A DNA stretch of 64,000 nucleotides from Actinoplanes siamensis (GTDB lineage Bacteria > Actinomycetota > Actinomycetes > Mycobacteriales > Micromonosporaceae): NCBI RefSeq assembly GCF_016862395.1, contig NZ_BOMW01000016.1, positions 1-64,000 of the forward strand. The letters are read 5' to 3'. Under the pieces are notes generated by a model. That model did no database searches and was not told the DNA's origin. It saw only the letters and a program-made list of their open reading frames with translations. Positions 1-9,287 of this stretch are shown in pieces. A program made the position numbers and the translations under genes. The first letter of the stretch is position 1, and every line of letters starts with the position of its first letter.

Positions 1-92
1 GGTTCGCGGGGAGCGCGGGAGGCGGTTCGCGGGGAGCGCGGGAGGCGGTTCGCGGGGAGCGCGGGAGGCGGTTCGCGGGGAGCGCGGGCGGC
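1..92. repeat. Tandem repeat, four 23-bp units
   Basis: Four head-to-tail copies of a 23-bp unit that begins GGTTCGCGGGGAGC. The first three are identical and the fourth has one A-to-C change near its end. The array starts at the window edge, so it may continue upstream. No convincing gene is seen from here to position 327. Confidence 0.9.
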
Positions 93-327
93 GCGAGAGG
101 CGCCCGCGGGGGAAGCCGGCCGGGGGGGGAACGGTTACCGCACGCGGTGACAACCCACCCGGGAACGCCAGGCGGAGCCAGGACCGGTGTGTCGCCGTCG
201 AGCACCTCTCGGACTGTAACGGGCGTGAAGCGTGAGTTGCGGGTTCATTCACCACTGCGGGTGAGTGGACCTCGATTGCGCGCAGCGATCCGTCAGCCTG
301 ACTCTTTCATCGGCAGTCACCAATATC

Positions 328-819
328 TCAGAGGGCGCCACCGGGCGGCGGGAAGAACCGGTTCACCATGAACAGCACGCCGCCCGCGAAGAGCAGGAGC
401 ACCGCGCCGAGAATCACCGCCCCGACCGCCCCGGTGCCGGCCCCGACGGTGGCGATCGCGGTGTCCGGCCGGTCCGGGTCGAAGGCCACCGTGTGCTGAG
501 CGCCGGCCGGATGCGATCGGTTACCGCGCTGGTCGGTGAGCACGGTCCGTACCTCCCGCCCGGTTCGCGTCGTGAACCTGACGACCGGCAGGAAGTGTGT
601 CGTCCCCTCGCTGAGGGGCTCCACCTGGTTGTCGACCACGGTGGCCACCGCCCGCTCGCCGGCACGGGCCAGCCGTTGGGCGCGAAACCAGCAGTGGAGA
701 CCGCTAATGATCACCGCAAGACCCGCGGTGGCCGGCACCAGTACCAGGAAACCGGTCACCACCAGCGCGAACATCCGAAAATTGCCGTTGATCATGGCGG
801 CAATGTAGCTGATAACCAC
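328..819 (-). CDS. DUF3592-like two-helix membrane protein
   Basis: A 163-residue protein of unknown function. One hydrophobic helix lies near residues 17-42 and a second near residues 125-152, flanking a soluble beta-rich stretch with the pattern ATVVDN...PVVRFTTRTGREV. That layout matches DUF3592-type membrane proteins. The GTG start directly abuts the stop of the upstream LacI gene, which suggests translational coupling. ATG at 795 is an alternative start that would shorten the N-terminus. Its place behind a sugar repressor gives no clear functional hint. Confidence 0.7.
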   Translation of the reverse strand: MVISYIAAMINGNFRMFALVVTGFLVLVPATAGLAVIISGLHCWFRAQRLARAGERAVATVVDNQVEPLSEGTTHFLPVVRFTTRTGREVRTVLTDQRGNRSHPAGAQHTVAFDPDRPDTAIATVGAGTGAVGAVILGAVLLLFAGGVLFMVNRFFPPPGGAL

Positions 820-1926
820 TCATCCCCGGGCAAAAAGTCGATGCGGGGCGGTGCTCGAACGGAGTACCACCTCCGGCGCCACCACCACGTTGGACGGCGG
901 GGCGTCCCCGTCGACCCGGGCCATGTGATGCAGCAGCAGCGCCAGGGCCCGCCGCCCCAGTTCCCCGAAGTCCTGGTGCACGGTGGTCAGCGGCGGCAGG
1001 AAGTACCCGGAGTCCGGCATGTCGTCGAAGCCCACCACGCTCACTTCCTCGGGCACCCGCCGGCCGGCCTCGTGCAGGGCGCGCAGCACGCCGAGCGCGA
1101 TCCGGTCGTTGGCGCAGAACACCGCGGTGACCTGCGGGTCCGCCGCCATTCGCCGGCCCTGCTCGTAACCCGCGGCGGCGTCCCACCACCCGGGGCGGAT
1201 CGCCGGCACCACGGCGCCGGCCGCGTACAGCGTCTCCCGCCAGCCATCCACCCGGGCCTGCGCCTCCGGCCAGTCCGGCGGGCCGGCGGCGTGATGCACG
1301 GTGGTGTGTCCGAGGTCGAGCAGGTGCTGGGTGGCGATGCGTGCGCCGGCCGCGTTGTCCACCCGTACCGTCGGAAATGGATCGGAGCCGGAACCGGCGC
1401 CGCCCACCGCGACACACGTCAGGCCGTTCGGCGCGTGCGTGAGCGCCGTGGTGACAGCGGGTTTCGGCGCGATCGCGATGATGCCGTCCACGTCGTGCTG
1501 GGCGAGCCGGTCGACCGCCTCCAGTACCGGCCGGTGGGCGAGTTCCCGTACCGTCGCGACACTCACCAGGTACCCCGCGGCCCGCGCCGCGCTCTCGATC
1601 CCGTAGAGCATCGACTCCGGGCCGAACAGCGTCGTCTCGAAGCCGATGATGCCCAGGGTCCGCGACTCCCGGGTGGCCAGCGTCCGCGCCGCGAGGTTGC
1701 GCCGGTAGTTGAGCGAGCGCATCGCGGCGAGCACGCGCTCCCGGGTCTCCGCCCGAACATTGGGATGATCGTTGATCACCCGCGAGACCGTCTGATGTGA
1801 CACCCCGGCCAGCTTGGCGACGTCGCGCATGACGCTTCCCCGCTCCTTGCCGGGCCGCGGCCGGAGGGCGGGAAGGGGCATCTGGGCAGCCGGTTCGATG
1901 TCCGGCGCCGGGTCAGAGGTCGGCAT
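820..1926 (-). CDS. LacI-family repressor, probably of the arabinose operon
   Basis: DNA-binding sugar-responsive repressor. The LacI helix-turn-helix reads RDVAKLAGVSHQTVSRVIN, followed by a periplasmic-binding-protein-like effector domain with the usual CANDRIALGVLRALHEAG and VSVVGFDDMPDS segments. It is transcribed away from a sugar ABC transporter and araA, so L-arabinose or an arabinoside is the likely inducer (inference). The start is uncertain. ATG 1926 gives 368 residues. ATG 1830 is preceded by AAGGAG at a longish 12-nt spacing and would begin right at the HTH. A longer reading to 2040 would run through the promoter region and is unlikely. Confidence 0.88.
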   Translation of the reverse strand: MPTSDPAPDIEPAAQMPLPALRPRPGKERGSVMRDVAKLAGVSHQTVSRVINDHPNVRAETRERVLAAMRSLNYRRNLAARTLATRESRTLGIIGFETTLFGPESMLYGIESAARAAGYLVSVATVRELAHRPVLEAVDRLAQHDVDGIIAIAPKPAVTTALTHAPNGLTCVAVGGAGSGSDPFPTVRVDNAAGARIATQHLLDLGHTTVHHAAGPPDWPEAQARVDGWRETLYAAGAVVPAIRPGWWDAAAGYEQGRRMAADPQVTAVFCANDRIALGVLRALHEAGRRVPEEVSVVGFDDMPDSGYFLPPLTTVHQDFGELGRRALALLLHHMARVDGDAPPSNVVVAPEVVLRSSTAPHRLFARG

Positions 1927-2012
1927 TGGATGATATCTACCAGGTGACCGCGCGGTGGCTGCGAGTGACATCGCTGTTCTTGCGATCTGCCGGAAACAAC
2001 GATCCCGATCTC

Positions 2013-2040
2013 TTGACGGACACGTTGAGAACGGTAACAC
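2013..2040 (+). promoter_or_regulatory. Putative promoter with operator half-site for the arabinose operon
   Basis: TTGACG (2013-2018) and TAACAC (2035-2040) are 16 nt apart and resemble -35 and -10 boxes. The -10 overlaps AACGGTAACA, the same 10-mer found in the operator at 2125-2140. Repressor binding here would block polymerase. The promoter assignment is inference. Confidence 0.45.
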
Positions 2041-2124
2041 TCACGAAACGCAAGCTGTGACGACGGTCGCAGCGGTTCGGCGATCTCCCCGGTGCTGGCC
2101 CGTGCCCGCCAGCCGCTGGCCTAT

Positions 2125-2140
2125 TTGTTAACGGTAACAA
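2125..2140. promoter_or_regulatory. LacI-type operator
   Basis: TTGTTAACGGTAACAA is an inverted repeat (TTGTTA, 4 nt, TAACAA), lying just upstream of the ribosome binding site of the binding-protein gene. It shares AACGGTAACA with the promoter-proximal element about 100 bp upstream. The neighbouring LacI protein is the obvious candidate ligand. Confidence 0.65.
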
Positions 2141-2153
2141 CTTTCTGGAGGTT

Positions 2154-3143
2154 ATGGTGCGCGTGAAGGTGATGGCGGCGGCGCTGACCGGCTTGCTGGC
2201 CGTGTCGACACTCGCCGGTTGCGGTGGTGGCGGCGACAGCGGCTCGGGCGGGGGCAAGGACGACGGCAAGCTCGTTCTCGGCTTCTCCCAGGTCGGCGCG
2301 GAGAGCGGGTGGCGTACCGCGAACACCAAGTCCATCCAGGACGCGGCGGCCGCGGCCGGCTACGAGCTCAAGTTCTCCGACGCCCAGGGCAAGCAGGAGA
2401 AGCAGATCGAGGCGATCCGCAGCTTCATCACGCAGAAGGTGGACGTCATCGCGTTCTCCCCGGTGGTCACCTCCGGCTGGGACTCGGTGCTCAAGGACGC
2501 CAAGGACGCCGGCATCCCGGTCATTCTGACCGACCGCGCGGTGGATTCGCAGGACAAGTCTCTCTACAAGACCTTCCTCGGCTCCGACTTCGTCAAGGAG
2601 GGCAAGGAGGCCGGCGACTGGCTGGTCAAGCAGAACGAGGGCAAGACCGACCCGGTGAACGTCGTCGAGCTGCAGGGCACCGTCGGCGCCGCGCCGGCGA
2701 TCGACAGGCAGAAGGGCTTCGCCGAGGCGATCAAGGCGAACCCGAACATCAAGATCGTGAAGTCCCAGTCCGGCAACTTCACCCGGGCCGAGGGCAAGAC
2801 GGTGATGGAGGGCATCCTCCAGTCCACCCCGGACATCGACGTGCTCTACGCGCACAACGACGACATGGGTCTCGGCGCCATCGAGGCGATCGAGGCGGCC
2901 GGCAAGAAGCCCGGCAAGGACATCCAGATCATCACGGTGGACGCGGTCAAGGACGGCATGCAGGCCCTGGCCGACGGCAAGATCAACTTCATCGTGGAGT
3001 GCAGCCCGCTCCTCGGCCCGCAGCTGATGGACCTGGCCAAGAAGGTCAAGGCCGGCGAGACGGTGGACCCGCGGATCCTCACCGAGGAGACCACCTTCAC
3101 CCAGGAGCAGGCCAAGGCGGCCCTGCCGGACCGCAAGTACTGA
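2154..3143 (+). CDS. Sugar ABC transporter substrate-binding lipoprotein (YtfQ-like)
   Basis: Extracellular sugar-binding lipoprotein. A signal peptide ends in the lipobox LAGC near residue 23, followed by a Gly/Ser linker and a two-lobed periplasmic binding protein domain of the ribose/galactofuranose (YtfQ) type, for example LGFSQVGAESGWRTANT and DVLYAHNDDMGLGAIEAIE. The family binds pentoses or furanose sugars; with araA as the last gene of the operon, L-arabinose is the best guess. GGAGG at 2147-2151 is only 2 nt from ATG 2154 but 5 nt from the next codon, GTG 2157, so GTG 2157 may be the true start. Confidence 0.9.
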   Translation: MVRVKVMAAALTGLLAVSTLAGCGGGGDSGSGGGKDDGKLVLGFSQVGAESGWRTANTKSIQDAAAAAGYELKFSDAQGKQEKQIEAIRSFITQKVDVIAFSPVVTSGWDSVLKDAKDAGIPVILTDRAVDSQDKSLYKTFLGSDFVKEGKEAGDWLVKQNEGKTDPVNVVELQGTVGAAPAIDRQKGFAEAIKANPNIKIVKSQSGNFTRAEGKTVMEGILQSTPDIDVLYAHNDDMGLGAIEAIEAAGKKPGKDIQIITVDAVKDGMQALADGKINFIVECSPLLGPQLMDLAKKVKAGETVDPRILTEETTFTQEQAKAALPDRKY

Positions 3144-3229
3144 GCGGACCGCGAGTCCCCACGTCGAGGCGGATGCGGGCCACTCCGGGCAGCCGGGGTG
3201 GCCCGCACGGCCGCGGAACGGAGTTCACG

Positions 3230-4762
3230 ATGGGCGAACCGGCCACAGATCCGGTCCTCGAGATGACCGGCATTCGCAAGGTCTTCCCCGGCGTCGTCGC
3301 CCTGGACGGCGTCGACTTCCGGTTGTACCCCGGCGAGGTGCACGCCCTGATGGGCGAGAACGGCGCCGGCAAGTCAACCCTGATCAAGGTGCTCACCGGC
3401 GTCTACGAGATCGACGGCGGCGACATCCGGCTGGGCGGCGAGCAGGTCCGCATCGCCGGCCCGCTGGCCGCCCAGAAGGCCGGGATCAGCACCGTGTACC
3501 AGGAGGTCAACCTCTGCACCAACCTCACGGTCGCGGAGAACATCTTCATCGGCCGGGAGCCGCGGGCGTTCGGCAAGATCCGCTGGGGCGTGATGCGCAA
3601 GCGCGCGGCCGAGCTGTTGAAGCGGCTCGACCTGGACCTCGACGTGTCCGCGCCGCTGAGCACGTACTCGCTGGCCATCCAGCAGATGGTGGCGATCGCC
3701 CGGGCCGTCGACATCTCGGCGCGCGTGCTGATCCTCGACGAGCCCACGTCCAGCCTGGACGCCTCCGAGGTCGAGCAGCTGTTCCGGGTGATGCGGCGGC
3801 TCAAGGACGACGGGGTGGCGATCCTGTTCGTGTCGCACTTCCTGGACCAGATCTACGAGATCTCCGACCGGCTCACCGTGCTGCGCAACGGCCAGCTGAT
3901 CGGTGAGTACCGGACCGCGGAGCTGCCCCAGGTCCAGCTCGTCGAGAAGATGATCGGCAAGGAGCTGGCGACGCTGGAGAGCCTCGAGGACAAAGCCCAG
4001 CGCTCCCGTACGAGATCCGCCACCGCCGCCCCGATCCTGCAGGCCAAGGGCATCGGCCGGACCGGCGCGATCGCCCCGTTCGACCTGACCATCCACGAGG
4101 GCGAGGTGGTCGGCCTGGCCGGGCTGCTCGGCTCCGGCCGCACCGAGCTGGCCCGCCTGCTGTTCGGCGCGGACAAGGCCGACCAGGGCGAGCTGAGCAT
4201 CGACGGCAAGCCGGTCACGCTGCGCGACCCGCAGATGGCGATGAAGCGGGGGATCGCCTTCTCCTCGGAGAACCGTCGCACCGAGGGGATCATCGGCGAC
4301 CTCAGTGTCCGGGAGAACATCATCCTGGCGCTGCAGGCCGCCCGCGGCTGGACCCGCCCGATCCCGCGCCGCAAGCAGGACGAGATCGTCGACAAGTACG
4401 TCAAGGCGCTGTCGATCCGGCCGGCCGACCCGGAGCGCCCGGTGCGCAACCTGTCCGGCGGCAACCAGCAGAAGGTGCTGCTGGCCCGATGGCTGATCAC
4501 CGAGCCGCGGCTGCTGATCATCGACGAGCCGACCCGGGGCATCGACGTCGGCGCCAAGGCGGAGATCCAGAAGCTGGTCGCCGAGCTCTCCGACGGCGGC
4601 ATGGCGGTCCTGTTCGTCAGCGCCGAGCTGGAGGAGGTCCTGCGGCTCAGCCACAAGATCGCGGTGCTCCGGGACCGGCGCCTGGTGGAGGAGCTGGACA
4701 ACACCGCGGGGGTCGACGCCGACCGCATCATGCAGACCATCGCCAGCGGAGCAACCTCATGA
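3230..4762 (+). CDS. Sugar ABC transporter ATP-binding protein, two ATPase domains
   Basis: Cytoplasmic ATPase of 510 residues with two tandem nucleotide-binding domains, as in RbsA/YtfR. The first half has Walker A GENGAGKST and LDEPTSSLD. The second half has a GLLGSGRTE loop in place of Walker A, the signature LSGGNQQKVLLARW and IIDEPTRGIDVGAK. A degenerate Walker A in the second domain is normal for this family. The start at 3230 is set by GGAG 6 nt upstream. The reading frame is open further upstream but lies within the previous gene. The stop overlaps the next start by ATGA. Confidence 0.93.
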   Translation: MGEPATDPVLEMTGIRKVFPGVVALDGVDFRLYPGEVHALMGENGAGKSTLIKVLTGVYEIDGGDIRLGGEQVRIAGPLAAQKAGISTVYQEVNLCTNLTVAENIFIGREPRAFGKIRWGVMRKRAAELLKRLDLDLDVSAPLSTYSLAIQQMVAIARAVDISARVLILDEPTSSLDASEVEQLFRVMRRLKDDGVAILFVSHFLDQIYEISDRLTVLRNGQLIGEYRTAELPQVQLVEKMIGKELATLESLEDKAQRSRTRSATAAPILQAKGIGRTGAIAPFDLTIHEGEVVGLAGLLGSGRTELARLLFGADKADQGELSIDGKPVTLRDPQMAMKRGIAFSSENRRTEGIIGDLSVRENIILALQAARGWTRPIPRRKQDEIVDKYVKALSIRPADPERPVRNLSGGNQQKVLLARWLITEPRLLIIDEPTRGIDVGAKAEIQKLVAELSDGGMAVLFVSAELEEVLRLSHKIAVLRDRRLVEELDNTAGVDADRIMQTIASGATS

Positions 4763-5766
4763 CCATCGTCAAGAACCGGCTGTTCTGGCCGGTCGCCATC
4801 CTCGTGGCGCTGCTGATCGTCAACCTGTTCACGTCCAACCAGTTCATCACCCTGCAGGACGGGCACCTGTTCGGCGCGCTGATCGACATCCTCCGGGGCA
4901 GCGCGCCGCTGATCCTGGTCGCGCTCGGCATGACGCTGGTCATCTCGACAGGCGGCATCGACCTGTCGGTCGGGTCGGTGATGGCGATCTCCGGCGCGGT
5001 GGCCTGTCTGCTCATCAAGGACCTGGGCGACCAGAACGCGACCGGCTCGGTGCTGCTCATCATGGGCGTCGCGATCGCCGTCTCGGCCGCGCTCGGCCTG
5101 TGGAACGGCTCGCTGGTGGCGGTCGTCGGCATCCAGCCGATCATCGCGACGCTGATCCTGATGGTGGCCGGGCGCGGTCTGGCCCAGCTGGTCACCGACG
5201 GGCAGATCATCAACGTGCAGTCCAGCCCGTACGCGACGGTCGCCACCGGGTTCTTCCTCACCCTGCCGGTGGCCTTCCTGATCGCCATGGCCGCCGTCGC
5301 GCTGATCCTGGTGCTGACCCGGCGGACCGCGCTGGGCCTGCTGCTCGAGTCGGTCGGCGGCAGCCCGAGCGCGAGCCGGCTGGCCGGCATCCGGGCCAAG
5401 CGGATCACCGTCATGGTGTACGTGGTCTCCGGCGCCTTCGCCGGTCTCGCCGGCCTGATCTACAGCGCCAACATCAAGAGCGCGGACAGCATCGCGGCCG
5501 GCAACCTGATCGAGCTCGACGCGATCCTGGCCGTCGTGATCGGTGGCACCGCGCTGATCGGCGGCCGGTTCTCCATCGCCGGCACCGTCGTCGGCGCGAT
5601 CCTCATCCAGACGCTGCAGGTCACCGTGGTCAGCATCGGCGTGCCGTCCAAGGCCACCCTGCTCTTCAAGGCGGTCGTGGTCGTCGTGCTCTGCCTGTCC
5701 CAGTCGGCGACCTTCCGGGAGAAGGTCTTCGGCCGCTTCAAGCTCCGGTCGGAGGTGCCGGCATGA
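4759..5766 (+). CDS. Sugar ABC transporter permease (YtfT-like)
   Basis: Integral membrane permease of 335 residues in the RbsC/YtfT family. It has about eight to ten hydrophobic helices and the family hallmark [19 protein letters not shown] near residues 60-80. It would pair with the next gene product to form the membrane channel. It overlaps its neighbours on both sides by 4 nt, which indicates tight translational coupling within the operon. Confidence 0.93.
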   Translation: MTIVKNRLFWPVAILVALLIVNLFTSNQFITLQDGHLFGALIDILRGSAPLILVALGMTLVISTGGIDLSVGSVMAISGAVACLLIKDLGDQNATGSVLLIMGVAIAVSAALGLWNGSLVAVVGIQPIIATLILMVAGRGLAQLVTDGQIINVQSSPYATVATGFFLTLPVAFLIAMAAVALILVLTRRTALGLLLESVGGSPSASRLAGIRAKRITVMVYVVSGAFAGLAGLIYSANIKSADSIAAGNLIELDAILAVVIGGTALIGGRFSIAGTVVGAILIQTLQVTVVSIGVPSKATLLFKAVVVVVLCLSQSATFREKVFGRFKLRSEVPA

Positions 5767-6779
5767 CCGTCATGAGCCCGCAGCCGGTCACCACGGACCC
5801 GGCGATCAACCCGCGCCGCCGCGTCTACCGGCCGAACACCAAGTACATCCCGATCCTGGCCACCCTGGCGCTGCTGCTCGTCATGTACCTCGGCGGCCTG
5901 GTCAACTACGAGAATTTCGACCAGCCCAGCGTCGTGGTCAACCTGTTCCGCGACAACGCGGTCCTGCTGGCCGTCGCGGTCGGCATGACCTTCGTGATCC
6001 TCACCGGTGGTATCGACCTGTCGGTCGGCGCGGTGATCTCGCTGACCACCACGCTGACCGCGACCCTGCTGCAGGGCGGCTGGCCGCCGCTGCTGGTGCT
6101 GCCGCTGGTGCTGATCCTCGGCGCGCTGCTCGGCGCCGGCATGGGCGCGGTGATCCACTACTTCAGGGTGGAGCCGTTCATCGCCACCCTGGCCGGGCTC
6201 TTCCTGGCCCGCGGCCTGGCGCTGTTCATCAACCAGGAGTCGATCCCGATCCGGGACGAGCTCTGGACCACGCTCTCCGACATGCGCATCCCGCTCGGGG
6301 AGACCACCAAGACCACGCTGACCGCGATCGTGGCCCTGGTGGCCGTGCTGATCGCCGCGGCGGTGCTGGCCTGGACGCGGTTCGGCCGCAACGTCTACGC
6401 GATCGGCGGCAGCGCCGACTCCGCCCTGCTGATGGGCCTGCCGGTGGCCCGTACCCGGATCGCCGTCTACACCATCAGCGGCTTCTGCGCGGCGCTCGGC
6501 GGGGTGCTCTACACGATCAACTCCACCTCCGGGCACGCGCTGCAGGGCACGGGCACCGAGCTGGACGCGATCGCCTCCTGCGTCATCGGGGGCGTGCTGC
6601 TCACCGGCGGCGCCGGATACGTCTTCGGCAGCCTGCTCGGCGTGATGGTGTTCGGCCTGATCACCACGATCATCAACTTCCAGGGCGACCTGAACGCGGC
6701 GTGGACCCGGATCGTCGTCGGCGTCCTGCTGTTCGGCTTCATCGTTCTGCAGCGACTGGTCACACGGAGGACTCGATGA
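5763..6779 (+). CDS. Sugar ABC transporter permease (YjfF-like)
   Basis: Second permease of the transporter, 338 residues. It carries the same RbsC-type signature, [18 protein letters not shown], and multiple transmembrane helices. Two different permeases next to one double-ATPase subunit is the YtfQRT-YjfF arrangement. The gene ends at the araA start (ATGA overlap), with GGAGG at 6766-6770 serving araA. Confidence 0.93.
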   Translation: MTVMSPQPVTTDPAINPRRRVYRPNTKYIPILATLALLLVMYLGGLVNYENFDQPSVVVNLFRDNAVLLAVAVGMTFVILTGGIDLSVGAVISLTTTLTATLLQGGWPPLLVLPLVLILGALLGAGMGAVIHYFRVEPFIATLAGLFLARGLALFINQESIPIRDELWTTLSDMRIPLGETTKTTLTAIVALVAVLIAAAVLAWTRFGRNVYAIGGSADSALLMGLPVARTRIAVYTISGFCAALGGVLYTINSTSGHALQGTGTELDAIASCVIGGVLLTGGAGYVFGSLLGVMVFGLITTIINFQGDLNAAWTRIVVGVLLFGFIVLQRLVTRRTR

Positions 6780-8260
6780 GCAACGGGGAGATCTGGTTCC
6801 TGACCGGCAGTCAGGGCCTCTACGGGCCGCAGACGCTGGAACAGGTCGCCACCCAGTCCCGGCAGATCGCGGCCACGCTGCGGGACAGCTTGGACGCCGA
6901 CGTGGTCTGGCAGCCCGTGCTGACCGGCCCGGAGCAGATCCTCGACGTCTGCCGCCGCGCCTCGTCCACACCCGGCGTGCTCGGCGTGATCACCTGGATG
7001 CACACGTTCTCGCCGGCCAAGATGTGGATCGCCGGCCTGGACGCGCTGCGCGCCCCGCTGCTGCACCTGCACACCCAGCACAACGTGGCGCTGCCCTGGT
7101 CCGAGATCGACATGGATTTCATGAACCTCAACCAGGCCGCGCACGGCGACCGGGAGTTCGGGTTCGTCGAGAGCCGGCTCGGGGTGCCGCGCAAGACGGT
7201 GGCCGGCCACGTCAGCAACCCGGCGGTGGTGGCGCGGATCGCGACCTGGGTGCGGGCCGCCCGCGGGTACGCCGCGATGCGCTCGTTGAAGCTGGCCCGC
7301 TTCGGCGACAACATGCGCGACGTCGCGGTGACCGAGGGGGACAAGGTCGAGGCGCAGTTGCGGTTCGGGGTGTCGGTCAACACCTACGGGGTCAACGACC
7401 TGGTCGCGGTGGTCGACCAGGTCGGGGACGCGGAGATCGACAAGCTGGTCGGGGAGTACTCCGACCTCTACGAGATCTCGTCCGAGCTGCTGGACGGCCG
7501 CCGCGAGAGCCTGCGCTACGGCGCCCGCATCGAGATCGGCCTCCGGCAGTTCCTCACCGACGGCGGCTTCCAGGCCTTCACCTCGAACTTCGAGGACCTC
7601 GGCGGCCTGCGGCAGCTGCCCGGCCTGGCGGTGCAGCGGCTGATGGCCGAAGGCTACGGCTTCGGCGGCGAGGGCGACTGGAAGACCTCGGTGCTGGTGC
7701 GCACGCTCAAGGCGATGGTCCCGGGCGGCGGCACGTCCTTCATGGAGGACTACACCTACGACCTGACCCCCGGCAACGAGGTCATCCTGGGTGCGCACAT
7801 GCTCGAGGTCTGCCCGTCGATCGCCGCGTCCAGGCCGCGGCTGGAGATCCACCCGCTGGGCATCGGCGGGCGCGAGGACCCGGTCCGGCTGGTCTTCGAC
7901 GCGGCGCCGGGCAAGGCGATCGTTCTCGGACTGGCCGATCTGGGGGAGCGGTTCCGCCTGGTCGCCAACGAGATCGAGGTGGTGCCGCCGACCGAACCGC
8001 TGCCGAGGCTCCCGGTGGCCCGCGCGGTCTGGAAGCCGGCGCCGTCGCTCTCCACGTCGGCCGAGTGCTGGCTGACGGCCGGCGGGCCGCACCACACGGT
8101 GCTCTCCTCGGCGGTCGGCGCGGAGGAACTGGCCGATCTCGCCGACATGGTCGGCACCGAGCTGCTGCTCATCGACGCGGACACGACGACGCGGCAGTTC
8201 ACCAAGGAGGTGCGCTGGAACCAGGCGTACCACCGCCTGGCCCGGGGTTTCGGCCGTTAG
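6776..8260 (+). CDS. araA: L-arabinose isomerase
   Basis: Converts L-arabinose to L-ribulose (EC 5.3.1.4), the first step of arabinose catabolism. It is 494 residues long, against about 500 in E. coli. The N-terminus [12 protein letters not shown] is diagnostic. The metal and catalytic residues known from the family correspond to E299 (GFGGEGDW), E324 (SFMEDY), H341 (GAHMLEV) and H440 (GGPHH). The start at 6776 has GGAGG 5 nt upstream and overlaps the permease stop. No araB or araD is in the window, so ribulokinase and epimerase must be encoded elsewhere. Confidence 0.97.
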   Translation: MSNGEIWFLTGSQGLYGPQTLEQVATQSRQIAATLRDSLDADVVWQPVLTGPEQILDVCRRASSTPGVLGVITWMHTFSPAKMWIAGLDALRAPLLHLHTQHNVALPWSEIDMDFMNLNQAAHGDREFGFVESRLGVPRKTVAGHVSNPAVVARIATWVRAARGYAAMRSLKLARFGDNMRDVAVTEGDKVEAQLRFGVSVNTYGVNDLVAVVDQVGDAEIDKLVGEYSDLYEISSELLDGRRESLRYGARIEIGLRQFLTDGGFQAFTSNFEDLGGLRQLPGLAVQRLMAEGYGFGGEGDWKTSVLVRTLKAMVPGGGTSFMEDYTYDLTPGNEVILGAHMLEVCPSIAASRPRLEIHPLGIGGREDPVRLVFDAAPGKAIVLGLADLGERFRLVANEIEVVPPTEPLPRLPVARAVWKPAPSLSTSAECWLTAGGPHHTVLSSAVGAEELADLADMVGTELLLIDADTTTRQFTKEVRWNQAYHRLARGFGR

Positions 8261-8272
8261 CGGCCGCGGCTC

Positions 8273-8329
8273 GAGCCCCGGGGGAGCACGGCCCGCGAGC
8301 GCGGCTGGCCTCCCCCGGCGCCGGGGCTC
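8273..8329. terminator. Bidirectional hairpin between convergent genes
   Basis: GAGCCCCGG...GGGAG pairs with CTCCC...CCGGGGCTC across a GC-rich loop, with a small internal bulge. It lies between the ends of araA and the convergent LamG-like gene and overlaps the stop codon of the latter. There is no T-tract, as is common in actinobacteria. Confidence 0.55.
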
Positions 8330-9026
8330 AGACCACCTCCACGGTGACGTAGTCCAGGTCCCCGGCGAAGTAGTCGCAGCCCACCGTGACCTGATCGCAG
8401 TCCAGCTTCCCGCCGATGGTGAGCGGCCAGCTGTTCCCGATCGCCCCGGTCCAGCCCTGCCGCCCGGCCACCCGCCGCCCGTCGATCGCCAGCGCCACCC
8501 CGGTGCCCACTCGCACGCAGGTCACCACGTGCCAGTCCCCGTCATTGATCGCGTGCGGAGCGTCCGCCTCCAGGACCCCGCGGTCCCCCCGGAACGAGCA
8601 CTGCACCCGCCCGTTCGGGATCTGCAGCTTGAAGTTCCCGCCGCCGGTGGTCGACTGGCCCTTCTGGATGATGTTGCCGAAGTGGTTGGTGGTGCGCAGC
8701 CGTATCGTCACGGCGAAGTTCCGGGTGCCGGGATTGAGCCCCGGCGCGTCCGGGACCACGACCAGATGGCCGGGGCGGGCCGGCGGGGTGTCCGGTTGCA
8801 GCCGGTCGAACCGGTAACCGGAGGAACCCTGGACGTAGACGCCGGTGCCGACTTCGTCACCGATGTGTCCGTCAAGTCTGTTCCCGCTGCTGTCGGACAT
8901 CCGGGTGGCTCCGGGCGGCTCGTTCATCGCCCAGTAGGCGACCGGGAAGGCCTGCGCCGGGTGCGCCGCCGCGGGCGTACCGGTCAGAAGGATTGTCGAG
9001 GTCAACAGCGCGACCGTGTGTCTCAT
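8328..9026 (-). CDS. Secreted LamG / concanavalin A-like domain protein
   Basis: A 232-residue protein with a clear Sec signal (MRHTVALLTSTILLTG, cleavage after AAAHPAQA) and then a single beta-sandwich of the laminin-G/ConA-lectin type: YWAMNEPPG at the N-terminus, FAVTIRLRTTNHFGNIIQKG in the middle, and GDLDYVTVEVV at the C-terminus. Such domains bind glycans or pad secreted enzymes; no catalytic domain or cell-wall anchor is attached. The start at 9026 is supported by GAGGA upstream. It may help capture polysaccharide for the adjacent arabinose system, but that is inference. Confidence 0.82.
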   Translation of the reverse strand: MRHTVALLTSTILLTGTPAAAHPAQAFPVAYWAMNEPPGATRMSDSSGNRLDGHIGDEVGTGVYVQGSSGYRFDRLQPDTPPARPGHLVVVPDAPGLNPGTRNFAVTIRLRTTNHFGNIIQKGQSTTGGGNFKLQIPNGRVQCSFRGDRGVLEADAPHAINDGDWHVVTCVRVGTGVALAIDGRRVAGRQGWTGAIGNSWPLTIGGKLDCDQVTVGCDYFAGDLDYVTVEVV

Positions 9027-9064
9027 GGCGGTCCTCGAGGGATGTCGGAGCGGAAATGTGATGA

Positions 9065-9101
9065 GACTAATCGGTCTTAAACCCCTGATTAGTACTAATC
9101 G
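9065..9101. promoter_or_regulatory. Palindromic operator candidate with a second half-site
   Basis: GATTAGTACTAATC (9087-9100) is a perfect 14-bp palindrome. ACTAATCG occurs twice, at 9065-9072 and 9094-9101, 29 bp apart. The site lies just upstream of the LamG-protein gene, in an AT-rich patch of an otherwise very GC-rich window. The protein that binds it is unknown. Confidence 0.5.
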
Positions 9102-9287
9102 CCTAAATAGGCATGTGAAGGGTGGTCTCCGACCCTGGCTGAGTGCCGGTTCAGCTTGGTAGCATCCCCGCCGATCATGGTTGACACCCTCGACGGCCAT
9201 GGCGCTCCGGCCGGGTTTCTCGCAGGAGCGGCACCAGCACGCCGGTGCCTGGAAAACACTGACATTTCAGATAAGGAACGTGTCGAA

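Noticed and set aside
265-1800. 511-codon plus-strand open frame
   Set aside because: It runs antisense through the DUF3592-like and LacI genes, is low-complexity His/Arg/Gly-rich, and has no ribosome binding site. Typical shadow frame in high-GC DNA.
2219-3229. N-terminal extension of the ABC ATPase by 337 codons
   Set aside because: This part lies out of frame inside the binding-protein gene and is Arg/Gly-rich nonsense. The ATPase starts at ATG 3230 with a good Shine-Dalgarno.
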